The translations under genes and the position numbers were made by a program. From positions 620,001 through 684,000 of the forward strand of contig NZ_CP086253.1 of the NCBI RefSeq assembly GCF_003382565.3: a stretch of 64,000 bases of DNA, given 5' to 3'. The notes under the pieces were generated by a model. That model was not told the DNA's origin. It made no database searches and saw nothing but the letters and a program-made list of their open reading frames with translations. Every line of letters starts with the position of its first letter. The first letter of the stretch is position 1. This document shows, one piece after another, positions 46,796-54,624 of this stretch. This DNA comes from Pectobacterium aquaticum (GTDB taxonomy: Bacteria; Pseudomonadota; Gammaproteobacteria; Enterobacterales; Enterobacteriaceae).

Positions 46796-47490
46796 TTAGT
46801 AGAACATGTATCTTTCGATGAAGGAACCGATGACTTTCTCGTGAACCTCAATTGAGCGTGAGAAGCAAATCGTTTTGCGTGCCAGACGCTTGATGCGGGT
46901 ACGGAGCGTCAGATTGTTACGCTCAATGCGCTGTGTAAAAATTTTACCTGTCAGGTGCTTCTCCTTCGGCACTTCTCTGGCATAGCTGCCCCAGCCGTCG
47001 CTGGTTATCATGCCAATGCTGAACGGCGTCAAAGGGGCCAGCAACTCCCGACATGTCTCACCGGTGCGTGGACCGCAGGTGTAGGCCAGTACACCGCCGG
47101 TTTTGGTGTCGTAAGCATACCAGAGCCAGTGTTGTACGGCTTTGCTGCCAACAAAGGCCCACTGCTCATCAAGTTCACAGATAAGGGCTACGTCGGCGTG
47201 AGCGACCGGAGAAGAAGTTATGCGCTGGGGAGAGAGTTTTTTAAAGCACGTATGACGGTGTTGGTGCCTATCTTCAGCGTTCTGGCGGTATCGCGCACAC
47301 CGGAACCGTTATGCGCCATATCAACGATTTGTTCTTTGACTCTCGGCTTCCGCGCTTCATAGGTGTAGGTCAACTGGAAAACACGTTTACATGACCGACA
47401 CCGAAAGCGCTCGTGTTGTGAAGTACTACGACCATGGCGATAAATTTCATCTGAATGGCATCGGGGACAATGGACGGTAACGGTAGCCAC
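46796..47490 (-). CDS. insB: IS1 transposase InsAB', produced by -1 frameshift
   Basis: The InsB frame continues unbroken from the slip site: LSPQRITSSPVAHADVALICELDEQWAFVGSK (DDE region), LWYAYDTKTGGVLAYTCGPRTGETCRELLAPL and SDGWGSYAREVPKEKH (second acidic residue). It ends TQRIERNNLTLRTRIKRLARKTICFSRSIEVHEKVIGSFIERYMFY (catalytic H-R-Y/E region). The fused protein is about 230 residues and should be active. Confidence 0.9.
47218..47490 (-). CDS. insA: IS1 InsA
   Basis: The 90-residue protein has an N-terminal zinc finger (CPRCHSDEIYRHGRSTSQHERFRCRSCKRVF) and an HTH (GSGVRDTARTLKIGTNTVIRALKNS). The likely start is the GTG at 47490, giving MATVTVHCPRC. An ATG four codons upstream would extend into the end sequence. 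InsA binds the IS ends and represses transposition. Confidence 0.9.
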   Translation of the reverse strand: MATVTVHCPRCHSDEIYRHGRSTSQHERFRCRSCKRVFQLTYTYEARKPRVKEQIVDMAHNGSGVRDTARTLKIGTNTVIRALKNSLPSA

Positions 47491-47613
47491 AGAAAACCTC
47501 AAATACCCATAGGGTAACAGAAATTTCTATCGATTGAAGGCATTACCGTTGTCTGAGCCAATCGCCACTCAACTGCATGTTTATCCATCTGATTTATTAC
47601 ACTTAACAGAGTA

Positions 47614-47648
47614 TGGTGGTCACCTATCATTATGATGGGTGACCACCA
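47614..47648 (-). terminator. Hairpin downstream of the ZorB-like gene
   Basis: TGGTGGTCACC and GGTGACCACCA arms lie 28 bases after the stop of the last gene in the minus-strand operon. The T run is absent, so termination would be weak or factor-assisted. It may protect the 3' end. Confidence 0.55.
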
Positions 47649-47675
47649 GCACTGGCTTGCCTATCAATACATGGT

Positions 47676-48320
47676 TTACGATTTTTCCGGTAGGACGAAA
47701 CGCACCTCAATACGACGTTGGCGCGCATCTTCGGGTGGAACACCAGGGATCGGCTGAGAATCGCCGTATCCAGCGACAATTACCCGACGCGCAATGGCTG
47801 GGGCAAGATCGCCCACGATAAACTTACGTGCTTCCCTCGCACGAGCCGCCGATAGCGTGAAGTTGTCGTCATACACCGTGCAAAAGCTCTCAAAGTTCGT
47901 CACCGGACGTGTTACCGGCAAGTTATCGGTATACCCTTCAATAAACACCTGTCCGGTGGTGAACTCGTTGAGAAACTGCACCACCTGTGTCTCAATCGTG
48001 GCAAAAGCTTGATTGGCCTGTGGCGCGATACACGCACTCCCTCGATTGAATACACCGTCACGCAAGGTGATTTTTTGTGAGTTCACATCCAGTGCTACCA
48101 GCCCTTCGTTTGCAGTACCATTAAGTGACGCTTTGATACTGCCCAGCATCTCGCCGACTTTAGCGCGTTGTGCATTGGTTCCTTGTTCCATCTCTTGCTT
48201 ATGTTTGATATCTGACCAGGTTTTCTGTAGTACCGACATCACCAGCAGCAACATCACTACTGCCATCACTCCTGACATCAAATCCGAGATAGAGACCCAC
48301 TCATTGGGTTTGTCTTTCAT
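47676..48320 (-). CDS. ZorB-like MotB/OmpA-family stator protein
   Basis: The 214-residue protein has one N-terminal membrane helix with a MotB-like acidic residue, Asp13, in WVSISDLMSGVMAVVMLLLVMSVL, the position that carries protons or ions in stator units. A short helical linker (residues 35-65) leads to a C-terminal OmpA-like peptidoglycan-binding domain: VFIEGYTDNLPVTRP, FTLSAARAREARKFI and VIVAGYGDSQPIPGVPPEDARQRRIEVRF. ATG 48320 with GAGGGG 7 bases upstream is preferred to a TTG at 48326. It follows the ZorA-like gene by 11 bases. Together they should form an envelope-spanning ion-driven motor anchored to the cell wall. Confidence 0.82.
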   Translation of the reverse strand: MKDKPNEWVSISDLMSGVMAVVMLLLVMSVLQKTWSDIKHKQEMEQGTNAQRAKVGEMLGSIKASLNGTANEGLVALDVNSQKITLRDGVFNRGSACIAPQANQAFATIETQVVQFLNEFTTGQVFIEGYTDNLPVTRPVTNFESFCTVYDDNFTLSAARAREARKFIVGDLAPAIARRVIVAGYGDSQPIPGVPPEDARQRRIEVRFVLPEKS

Positions 48321-48331
48321 GAACAATCCCC

Positions 48332-50080
48332 TCAGGCGGCGTTGTCAGCCGTATTCAATGTCATCAACGTCTTATCAAGGCTTTTTAACGTTGCAGCTAT
48401 CGGTTTCAGGGTCAGTTCGAACTGCTGAGCTAACCGTTCCCGTTCTGGCGAAGAGAGGGTTTCACGGATCACGCTCAACTCTTTGAGTGCATCAATTAAC
48501 CTGTCGTCCAGCGAAGAGAGAGCCGTGGAGGCATCTGCGCTACTTAGTGTTTCATCACGCAATAATTCAATGCTGCGCACCAGTTGACTGATTCCCGCAT
48601 TAATGGCGTCCATTCCCGGCTGTAGAGGACTATGTTGCTGCATAGCTTGCAGTTCGTTGACCAGTTCTTCGAGCGCTTGTGCGCTTTTCTCGCCAGACTC
48701 CGTCATACCCGCATAACGATTATTCAAGCTTGCAACCTGCCGATTGCTGCTGGATACGGCAGTAAGTCCATTAACAATTTGCTCACGCATATCATCAACC
48801 AGTTTCGTCATCGCAATCACTTTCTCGTTCAATGTTTCACTGGTGATCATGAACTCACGCTGGGCGTCGCGTTGTGTTTTCATCGATTGGTCGATAGAAA
48901 CACGCACTTCACTCATGGTGGTGCCAACGTTTTGCGAAAGATCGGAAACCGCATGAGAGATACCATCCGTCGCGTTTGCCATACTGGTGGATATCGAGCC
49001 CATATTCTGGCTAAAGCTTTCACCCATTTGATTAATGGTGGAACCTAGATCGTTTTTCACCGTTCCCAGCATATCGGTAATACCTGTACGGAAATCACCA
49101 ATTGCGCCTTGTAAGTCTCCCGCTGAATCGCCCATTTCCTGTGCTGCATGGGCCATTTTCCCTGCTGACTGTTGTATAGCGACAAGATTATCGCTATTGG
49201 CATCAATAAAGCGTTGCAGTGATTCACGCGTTGTCGTCAGCTCAGCCAGCTGTTGCCGATTCTGTTCCGATTGAGCCTGATCGCTTGCTATCAACTGTTG
49301 TTGTGTGGTTTGCAACATATCGCTGAGTTTTGCCATGTGATTCTCACGGTTCTTATCTTGTAACGATGCTTCATAGCCTTGATCTACGAGAATCTTTAAT
49401 AAAGGTTCTAGCCCAGCGTGCAACGTTTGCAGCGACTGGCGTGTTGCTTCCCCCTCGCGCTGAGCGCAATCCAATCCTCCTTGCAATGCATCAAGTAAGC
49501 GCTGCTGGGCCTGTTCATGTTCGATACGTTTATTCTGGCGAGATAGCTCAAACGCGGCTTTCATCTTCTGTGTACACCAGCGCAGGCGTTTTTCGTCATA
49601 GCCTTTGGCAGCAACCCAGGTCTTTAGTATCAGGAATGCACTGATCCCCCACGTAGAGGTCTTAAATTTTGTCCCTAGTCCTTCCATCATTCCCATTAGG
49701 TTGGACATGGCGCTATCCATCCCTGCGGAATTTGCATCGATCAATATGTCCGATGCCTTATTCAGCGCAATTCCGAGACCAAGGAATGTTCCCAGCAGCC
49801 CTAGAATTAGCAAAATTCCAGGCATAATATCAGCCATTTTTTCGGCTGGGCTGGCGACAACTTCACTGATCTCATTTACAGAACCATGTTCAACATCAAG
49901 TGCATCCGTAGATTCTGAGGATACGTTCCCCTGCCATTTATTTTCCCAAAATTTGACGTTAGCCTGGCGTGAAAGCTTTACTATTGTCAGGAGAACCAGA
50001 AACAGCATCACCCCGCCAAACATCAATTGGATAATGTCGAACTCTGGCAAGAGAAAAGCGAGAAATTCATGAAAAGTCAT
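48332..50080 (-). CDS. ZorA-like MotA/TolQ/ExbB channel protein with long coiled-coil tail
   Basis: The 582-residue protein has three clear membrane helices: about 16-36, 84-106 (MPGILLILGLLGTFLGLGIAL) and 141-157 (TSTWGISAFLILKTWVA). The last two carry the MotA/TolQ/ExbB pattern LGLLGTFxGL and K-TSTWGISAF. From about residue 160 to the end there is a hydrophilic, glutamine- and serine-rich helical tail, with repeats such as QSAGKMAHAAQEMGDSAGDLQ and SISTSMANATDGISHAVSDLSQ, like a long rod into the cytoplasm. ZorA of Zorya anti-phage systems has this architecture. The start overlaps the previous stop by 4 bases (ATGA), so it is coupled to the 423-residue gene. Confidence 0.8.
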   Translation of the reverse strand: MTFHEFLAFLLPEFDIIQLMFGGVMLFLVLLTIVKLSRQANVKFWENKWQGNVSSESTDALDVEHGSVNEISEVVASPAEKMADIMPGILLILGLLGTFLGLGIALNKASDILIDANSAGMDSAMSNLMGMMEGLGTKFKTSTWGISAFLILKTWVAAKGYDEKRLRWCTQKMKAAFELSRQNKRIEHEQAQQRLLDALQGGLDCAQREGEATRQSLQTLHAGLEPLLKILVDQGYEASLQDKNRENHMAKLSDMLQTTQQQLIASDQAQSEQNRQQLAELTTTRESLQRFIDANSDNLVAIQQSAGKMAHAAQEMGDSAGDLQGAIGDFRTGITDMLGTVKNDLGSTINQMGESFSQNMGSISTSMANATDGISHAVSDLSQNVGTTMSEVRVSIDQSMKTQRDAQREFMITSETLNEKVIAMTKLVDDMREQIVNGLTAVSSSNRQVASLNNRYAGMTESGEKSAQALEELVNELQAMQQHSPLQPGMDAINAGISQLVRSIELLRDETLSSADASTALSSLDDRLIDALKELSVIRETLSSPERERLAQQFELTLKPIAATLKSLDKTLMTLNTADNAA

Positions 50081-51348
50081 GCTGCCACCTCAACCAGTTT
50101 ACTGGCACGTTCACGGCTGGCTTTTTCAAAGATGTTGGCAAAATCGATAATCAAGCTTTGCTGTTCACTATCAAGATCTTCCCAACGTTTACCAAACTGC
50201 GCACATTCAATAATCACCATACCGACCGCGCTGCTGTCTTCCATCAGATATTCCTGGCCCTCAAATTCTTCTGGCTCTTTTTCCAACATTTGCAAAAAAC
50301 CTTCTGCGGCAAAAACATAGTTGCGCATTTCATTGGTACGTTTACGCTTTGCTTCCATCTCAGCCTGTAGTTTAGGTAAGCGAGCTTCAAGCTCTCTCAG
50401 CATTACAACCTCTTCTGCCTGGAGATCGTCAAGGCGCTGACCGATCTGCAAACGACGCAGCAATACCTGCTCTTTGGAAAGATCGCCATTCAAAGATTTC
50501 CAGTCATTTTCCATATCTTGCAGGTTATAACCCCAGGCCATGATCATTTCTTCAAAGACAAAAGGAATGAGTTTCTTACCGAAACGCGCCATCACAACGC
50601 GATCAAGACGTTGTGCCGCTTCATCACTCAATTGTGGATTGGGCTTCAACAATTCGTTGCCAGTTTCAATCAGGAACAAATCGTCGTCAGTTATCGCATT
50701 AATGTCCTGTGCACGCGTCAGATGTTGTTCGGTATCTTTCAGCAGCTTTTGAGACGCACGCAAACGAAGGTAATGCTCAAAATCGTTGATTTGGATATTC
50801 TCCACTACATCCTTAATTTTTGTGGAGAGTTGAGCATAGAGGGTAATCAAGCTAGCGAGATCAACTGCGCTGGCAGCTTCACCACGCATTTGGCTGCGGG
50901 CTTCGCGTAGCGCTTCTTCATGCTCACGCGCTTCGTCCATTTCTTCCTGCGTGAGGAACAAGTCTTTAAGCTGTTTAGCTTTTTTTATTGCCCATTCAAT
51001 GGCTTTACCAATGCGTTTAGCTAACTCACTTTTGTCCCATTCAACTAACAGCCCAAGCGCTTTATCAAGTGCTTGCAATGCACCACCAATCCACGGGAAT
51101 TGCGGTAACACTTTCCCTGCCAGTTTTGCTGCGTTCTGAACGATAGGGCGGATCACATTGCTGATAAACGGCTTCACCTTCTCCCAGACGCTTTTTACAC
51201 TTCCAACAAAGGTTTCCGCTTTTTCTGCCATCCAGGAAACTGCTTTAGCTGCGGTTTCTTTGGCTGTATTCCATACCCGCCCAACCGTGCTCGCCACAGA
51301 ACTGACTGTGCTACTGACCCAGCTCACACAACTTGAAAACCATCCCAT
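50077..51348 (-). CDS. Unrecognised 423-residue protein with amphipathic N-terminus, motor-operon partner
   Basis: The first 110 residues lack charge clusters and contain recurring V/W/S/A-rich amphipathic helices (WFSSCVSWVSSTVSSVASTVGRVW, FVGSVKSVWEKVKPFISNVIRPI), suggesting membrane or tail binding. Residues 110-170 are charged and helical. About 180-310 is helical (YAQLSTKIKDVVENIQINDFEHYLRLRASQKLL). A coiled coil follows near 320-355 (LEARLPKLQAEMEAKRKR) and an acidic end. No catalytic motif is seen. AGGAGA precedes the ATG by 6 bases. It sits between the AAA+ ATPase (18-base gap) and the ZorA-like gene (overlap), so it probably connects ATPase and channel. I do not know the family. Confidence 0.75.
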   Translation of the reverse strand: MGWFSSCVSWVSSTVSSVASTVGRVWNTAKETAAKAVSWMAEKAETFVGSVKSVWEKVKPFISNVIRPIVQNAAKLAGKVLPQFPWIGGALQALDKALGLLVEWDKSELAKRIGKAIEWAIKKAKQLKDLFLTQEEMDEAREHEEALREARSQMRGEAASAVDLASLITLYAQLSTKIKDVVENIQINDFEHYLRLRASQKLLKDTEQHLTRAQDINAITDDDLFLIETGNELLKPNPQLSDEAAQRLDRVVMARFGKKLIPFVFEEMIMAWGYNLQDMENDWKSLNGDLSKEQVLLRRLQIGQRLDDLQAEEVVMLRELEARLPKLQAEMEAKRKRTNEMRNYVFAAEGFLQMLEKEPEEFEGQEYLMEDSSAVGMVIIECAQFGKRWEDLDSEQQSLIIDFANIFEKASRERASKLVEVAA

Positions 51349-51366
51349 GCTTATCTCCTATTGTTT

Positions 51367-52341
51367 TTATTGAATACCTAATAATTTTTTTGCCGTGCTG
51401 ACTTCACTCGCTGTACGCCCTGAATGCGTGGCAATCGCTTGATGAGAAGCAAAAACTTGTTCGATGGCACTGCGTAAGTGACTGATACCAAGTTGTGGCG
51501 TTATCTCTTCCTGTTCGGCCTCCAGCAACACTTTAGGCAGTGCAAGACGCATACACGTACGAATTTCACGACCGGCAAGCCCTTCGGAAAGATCGCTGAC
51601 AGCCTCTAATAGCGTTTCTCTCGCCTGAGATAACGGAATCTCCGCAACCAAAAATTTGTTCCATAGCTGCTGACGCGCAGCAAGATCAGGCAAGGTAAAC
51701 TCAACGTGGTAACCAATGCGGCTACGAAAGGCTTCATCATAATTTCGGGCAAAGTTAGTGGCAAAAATGACAATCCCTTCAAAACGCTCCAACTCAATCA
51801 GTAAGGTCGAACGCATTGCATTCACCTCATTGTCGACACCTTGTGTGACAGAAGAGAGTCGTTTACCGAGTAACGTGTCGGCCTCATCAAAAAAGAGTAA
51901 CGCGCCAGTTTCCTTTGCCGTGGCAAACGCAGCCTGAATATTCTTGGCAGTCTCCCCCATAAATTTACTTTCCAGCTCAGCAATGCCGAGCGCAATGAAA
52001 GGCATGCGAAGTTGCCCTGCCAGCGCTTCAGCACACAGGGTTTTTCCCGTTCCAGGCGGACCATAAAAATTAAGAATGGCAGTTCTTCCCATCGGATCGA
52101 CACAGGAAAAATTCCACTGTTGGTAGATAGTTTGATGAAAGCGGAGTCGAGCCAGACATTCATCCAATGCAGTGCGTGTGGAGTGCGATAAAATAACGTC
52201 TTTATCGAGGGTAAATCGCGGATTTTGTATTAACCCAATCCCTGAGCCTTCTTTATTACTTTCCCCTCGTTCAAGTGAAGATAATGGTGGCCTGAGTGGC
52301 GCGGGGGCGTTGTTTTGTGTCGTCATGAGTCTTTCATCCAT
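51367..52341 (-). CDS. AAA+ ATPase of the ZorAB-like operon
   Basis: The 324-residue single-domain AAA+ ATPase of the classic (FtsH/Cdc48-like) clade has Walker A GPPGTGKT at 94-101, Walker B LLFFDEAD with Asp152 and Glu153, sensor 1 Asn196 in IFATNFARN and arginine-finger candidates Arg206 and Arg208 (FRSRIG). A small helical lid follows. The first 40 residues are proline- and serine-rich and may bind a partner. All catalytic residues are intact. First gene of the four-gene operon. No membrane segment. The family remodels or unfolds proteins, so it may control assembly of the motor. A start at 52326 (MTTQ) is also possible. Confidence 0.83.
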   Translation of the reverse strand: MDERLMTTQNNAPAPLRPPLSSLERGESNKEGSGIGLIQNPRFTLDKDVILSHSTRTALDECLARLRFHQTIYQQWNFSCVDPMGRTAILNFYGPPGTGKTLCAEALAGQLRMPFIALGIAELESKFMGETAKNIQAAFATAKETGALLFFDEADTLLGKRLSSVTQGVDNEVNAMRSTLLIELERFEGIVIFATNFARNYDEAFRSRIGYHVEFTLPDLAARQQLWNKFLVAEIPLSQARETLLEAVSDLSEGLAGREIRTCMRLALPKVLLEAEQEEITPQLGISHLRSAIEQVFASHQAIATHSGRTASEVSTAKKLLGIQ

Positions 52342-52942
52342 GGAAAGAAAAGGAACACCAAAAAAATTAGCCTGCTAAATATTTAGCTCCGAAATTTCCA
52401 GGATAGTTATTACTGAAAATTTTACTTAGGAGTTATCGGCTAAAAATTTAAGCACTTGAGTAAAAATCGACATGTATTGTCGCATTTTCGCTACCGTAGA
52501 ATTGTGCGTTTTTCATCCTTTAAAAAGTATGGTTTTTTATTTCTACGTCATCACACAGCTTGTAATGTCGACAATCAATATTACCGCTAATTTGTGCCGT
52601 TTTCATTATAATTGCAATAGCTGCTGTGGTTTCTCCTTCTAGCCAATATATATAAACCAACATCAAAAAAACAATGTGCATATCTGTATTTAGTTGATGA
52701 GCAAAGAATTTAAACGCACCACGAATAAACATACAGTCACTAAAAATATCAATGTTCATAAAGCAATCTTATACAAATCATGATCTGGACTGTTTAACAA
52801 AACATGCACAGAAAGATCATCGCCAAAAGGCTGCGTTATCTACTACATGTTGGTGACTATTTTACAGAGAGTGGCGACAATCTATGTCGCCACATGAGCA
52901 GAAGAATGAATTTGACACATTAGATGACGCAATAATGAATGA
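52342..52942. other. AT-rich intergenic region upstream of the AAA+/Zor-like operon
   Basis: These 601 bases separate the operon from the hydrolase gene. It is distinctly AT-rich and must contain the operon promoter (minus strand, near 52360-52500). A 79-codon minus-strand frame (52520-52759, MNIDIFSDCMFIRGAFKFFAHQL) lacks a ribosome site and known motifs. It may be a small gene or chance. Confidence 0.4.
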
Positions 52943-54403
52943 TTATCGCTTTCTCAATTCATCATTGAACAGAAAGCCTTCACCAATTTCTTGTGAAACT
53001 CTTTTTCGAATTTGATGAATCACCATGATTGACGGAATGGTTACAGAAAATGCAGGGCCACTAAAATATTTCACGCCTGAGCCCAATAAAGACACCGCCC
53101 CCACCAATTGCCCAACAACAGGAATAGAGCCAGCTGCGATGCGACCCGCAATAAGTGAGCCTATTGACAATAGCGCACTTAACGAAAGAGCCGAATAATG
53201 TAATGCACCCTGGGGAATTTCTCCTGTTTTAGCTAAAATCTTAAGGTAATCTATTTTTTCTTTCTCAGAAGTCGTTTCAAGTTTTTCCCGAATAAGAGAT
53301 ACAACTTTGGCATAGATGGCTTTTTCTAAGGAAATGAACCCAAGGTTCTCATGTTGAGGAATGCCCAACTTTTCGGCAGCATCATCCAGTATTTCTCGAT
53401 AGCAAACGCCATGTCCCCTGGCTTTGTTAGCAACTGAATCTCCCCCCATCAGTTGGAGTTCGTGAGTTAGCGAAACAGGGTTGGTTTCATATTTCTGTAT
53501 TGCTGCACTTTTTCTCTGGCACAATATACCAGCGAGAACTTTCTTTTCCTGCTCAGTCGCGTGACACAGAGGTAAGTACAATCCAACATCCTGTACAGCA
53601 AAAGGGTTCACAACTTGGCTTCCATTTGTGCCCAAAGGAATGAGACTGTGCGTACTCGCATGATCCAAATTCAGGTAATTGATAATGCCATGCAAGTTAT
53701 CCCAATAGTCCATGTGACCAAGCCAGTGAAAGGCATGGTTTTTTACTCTCTCAATGCTATCGTTTGGTGCTTTAATAGGGTAGCGACCAATACATTTTTC
53801 CAGGTCAGGTTTGATAAACTGTAATATCCTATCTCCGTCAGAGTGGATATTAAAAATAGAGCCGGATATAGTATTCAATATTACCTTACACTCTTCCGTC
53901 TCAAGCGGACGCGCCCCCCCCATAAAGACAACATTATTTACATTGAGGGATTTAAACTTATTGGGGAGCTTAAGAAATGTTTCAATGATCATTCTGGCAC
54001 CTAGCGAGTGCCCATAAAAATTCAATTCTTTATAGGTTGTTTTTTCTTTGTTTATAAATTCATTGAGTTTTGAAAGAAACTCATCTGCATGTTTAGGTAT
54101 ACTTTTCTCTGTATCTAGATAGCTATTTATAGCATCCCACGTGAGACTGGTTGTTGCCCCTACTACTCCTGCAATATTTAGCATGGCGTAACCAGCCAAT
54201 TTTTTATAATCAATATCCTTGGCATTTCCTGCTGGCCAAAACATAAAGACATTTGTGGTATTACTAGCACGAAGAGGAACTTTTTTCTTCAGTTCTTTTT
54301 CTTCAGCATCGCTGGTAACAGCAGAATACCCGTGAATATAAATGTTTAGAATGTCCCCACGAGAGGTATTACAAAAATCAAAAAAAATCTCACTCCTAGC
54401 CAT
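52943..54403 (-). CDS. Alpha/beta hydrolase (DUF726/DUF900-like) with C-terminal YaaW-like domain
   Basis: The 486-residue protein has two parts. Residues 1-260 form a lipase-like alpha/beta hydrolase: oxyanion-type IYIHGYSAV near 22, nucleophile elbow YGHSLGARM (serine about 132), a probable acid in IHSDGDRILQF and histidine in KNHAFHWLGHMDYW. From about 300, ELQLMGGDSVANKARGHGVCYREILDDAAEKLG and a hydrophobic end (LLSIGSLIAGRIAAGSIPVVGQLVGAVSLL, GPAFSVTIPSIMVIHQIRKR) resemble UPF0174/YaaW proteins. ATG 54403 follows GAGG at good spacing. Same direction as the ZorAB-like operon, so it may be a linked membrane-targeting effector. That link is inference. Confidence 0.7.
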   Translation of the reverse strand: MARSEIFFDFCNTSRGDILNIYIHGYSAVTSDAEEKELKKKVPLRASNTTNVFMFWPAGNAKDIDYKKLAGYAMLNIAGVVGATTSLTWDAINSYLDTEKSIPKHADEFLSKLNEFINKEKTTYKELNFYGHSLGARMIIETFLKLPNKFKSLNVNNVVFMGGARPLETEECKVILNTISGSIFNIHSDGDRILQFIKPDLEKCIGRYPIKAPNDSIERVKNHAFHWLGHMDYWDNLHGIINYLNLDHASTHSLIPLGTNGSQVVNPFAVQDVGLYLPLCHATEQEKKVLAGILCQRKSAAIQKYETNPVSLTHELQLMGGDSVANKARGHGVCYREILDDAAEKLGIPQHENLGFISLEKAIYAKVVSLIREKLETTSEKEKIDYLKILAKTGEIPQGALHYSALSLSALLSIGSLIAGRIAAGSIPVVGQLVGAVSLLGSGVKYFSGPAFSVTIPSIMVIHQIRKRVSQEIGEGFLFNDELRKR

Positions 54404-54504
54404 GATCACCTCAAAGAAAAACTTTCCCTCTTGATATAAATCAAGTAATCCTATTATTTATACATCTGAACCATTCGTTGAACTTTTTTCCTAGGCCGTG
54501 TCCC

Positions 54505-54624
54505 TTAACTTAACAACCGTTTTAAAAATAACCTGATCGCTCCCAGTTTTAGCATACTCAGGTAGTTTCTGGCTGTTTTCTCCGAGCGGGTGGCAATACG
54601 GCGATTTTCTTTAAGTATCGCAAA
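54505..54624 (-). pseudogene. IS5-family transposase, C-terminal fragment
   Basis: The minus strand encodes AILKENRRIATRSEKTARNYLSMLKLGAIRLFLKRLLS and a stop. This is the end of an IS5-family (IS427/IS1031-type) transposase. GGGACACGGCC just beyond probably belongs to the element end. The ISAs1 element abuts it at 54625, and the rest of the IS5 copy is not found on the other side. Confidence 0.7.

Larger units (their letters stand above)
46782..47547 (-). mobile_element. Intact IS1-family element (766 bp)
   Basis: Ends GGTAATGCCTCCAATTAGT (46782) and, on the other strand, GGTAATGCCTTCAATCGAT (47547) are inverted repeats. It contains insA and an insB frame joined by an A AAA AAC slippery site near 47240. 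No 9-base target duplication is visible (AATCGCGGG against GTTGTCTGA), suggesting recombination or deletion next to the element. Confidence 0.92.

Noticed and set aside
46678..46851. N-terminal extension of the ribbon-helix-helix gene into IS1
   Set aside because: The frame crosses the IS1 end and is not conserved coding sequence.
46955..47362. 135-codon plus-strand frame within IS1
   Set aside because: Antisense to insA and insB. No independent evidence.
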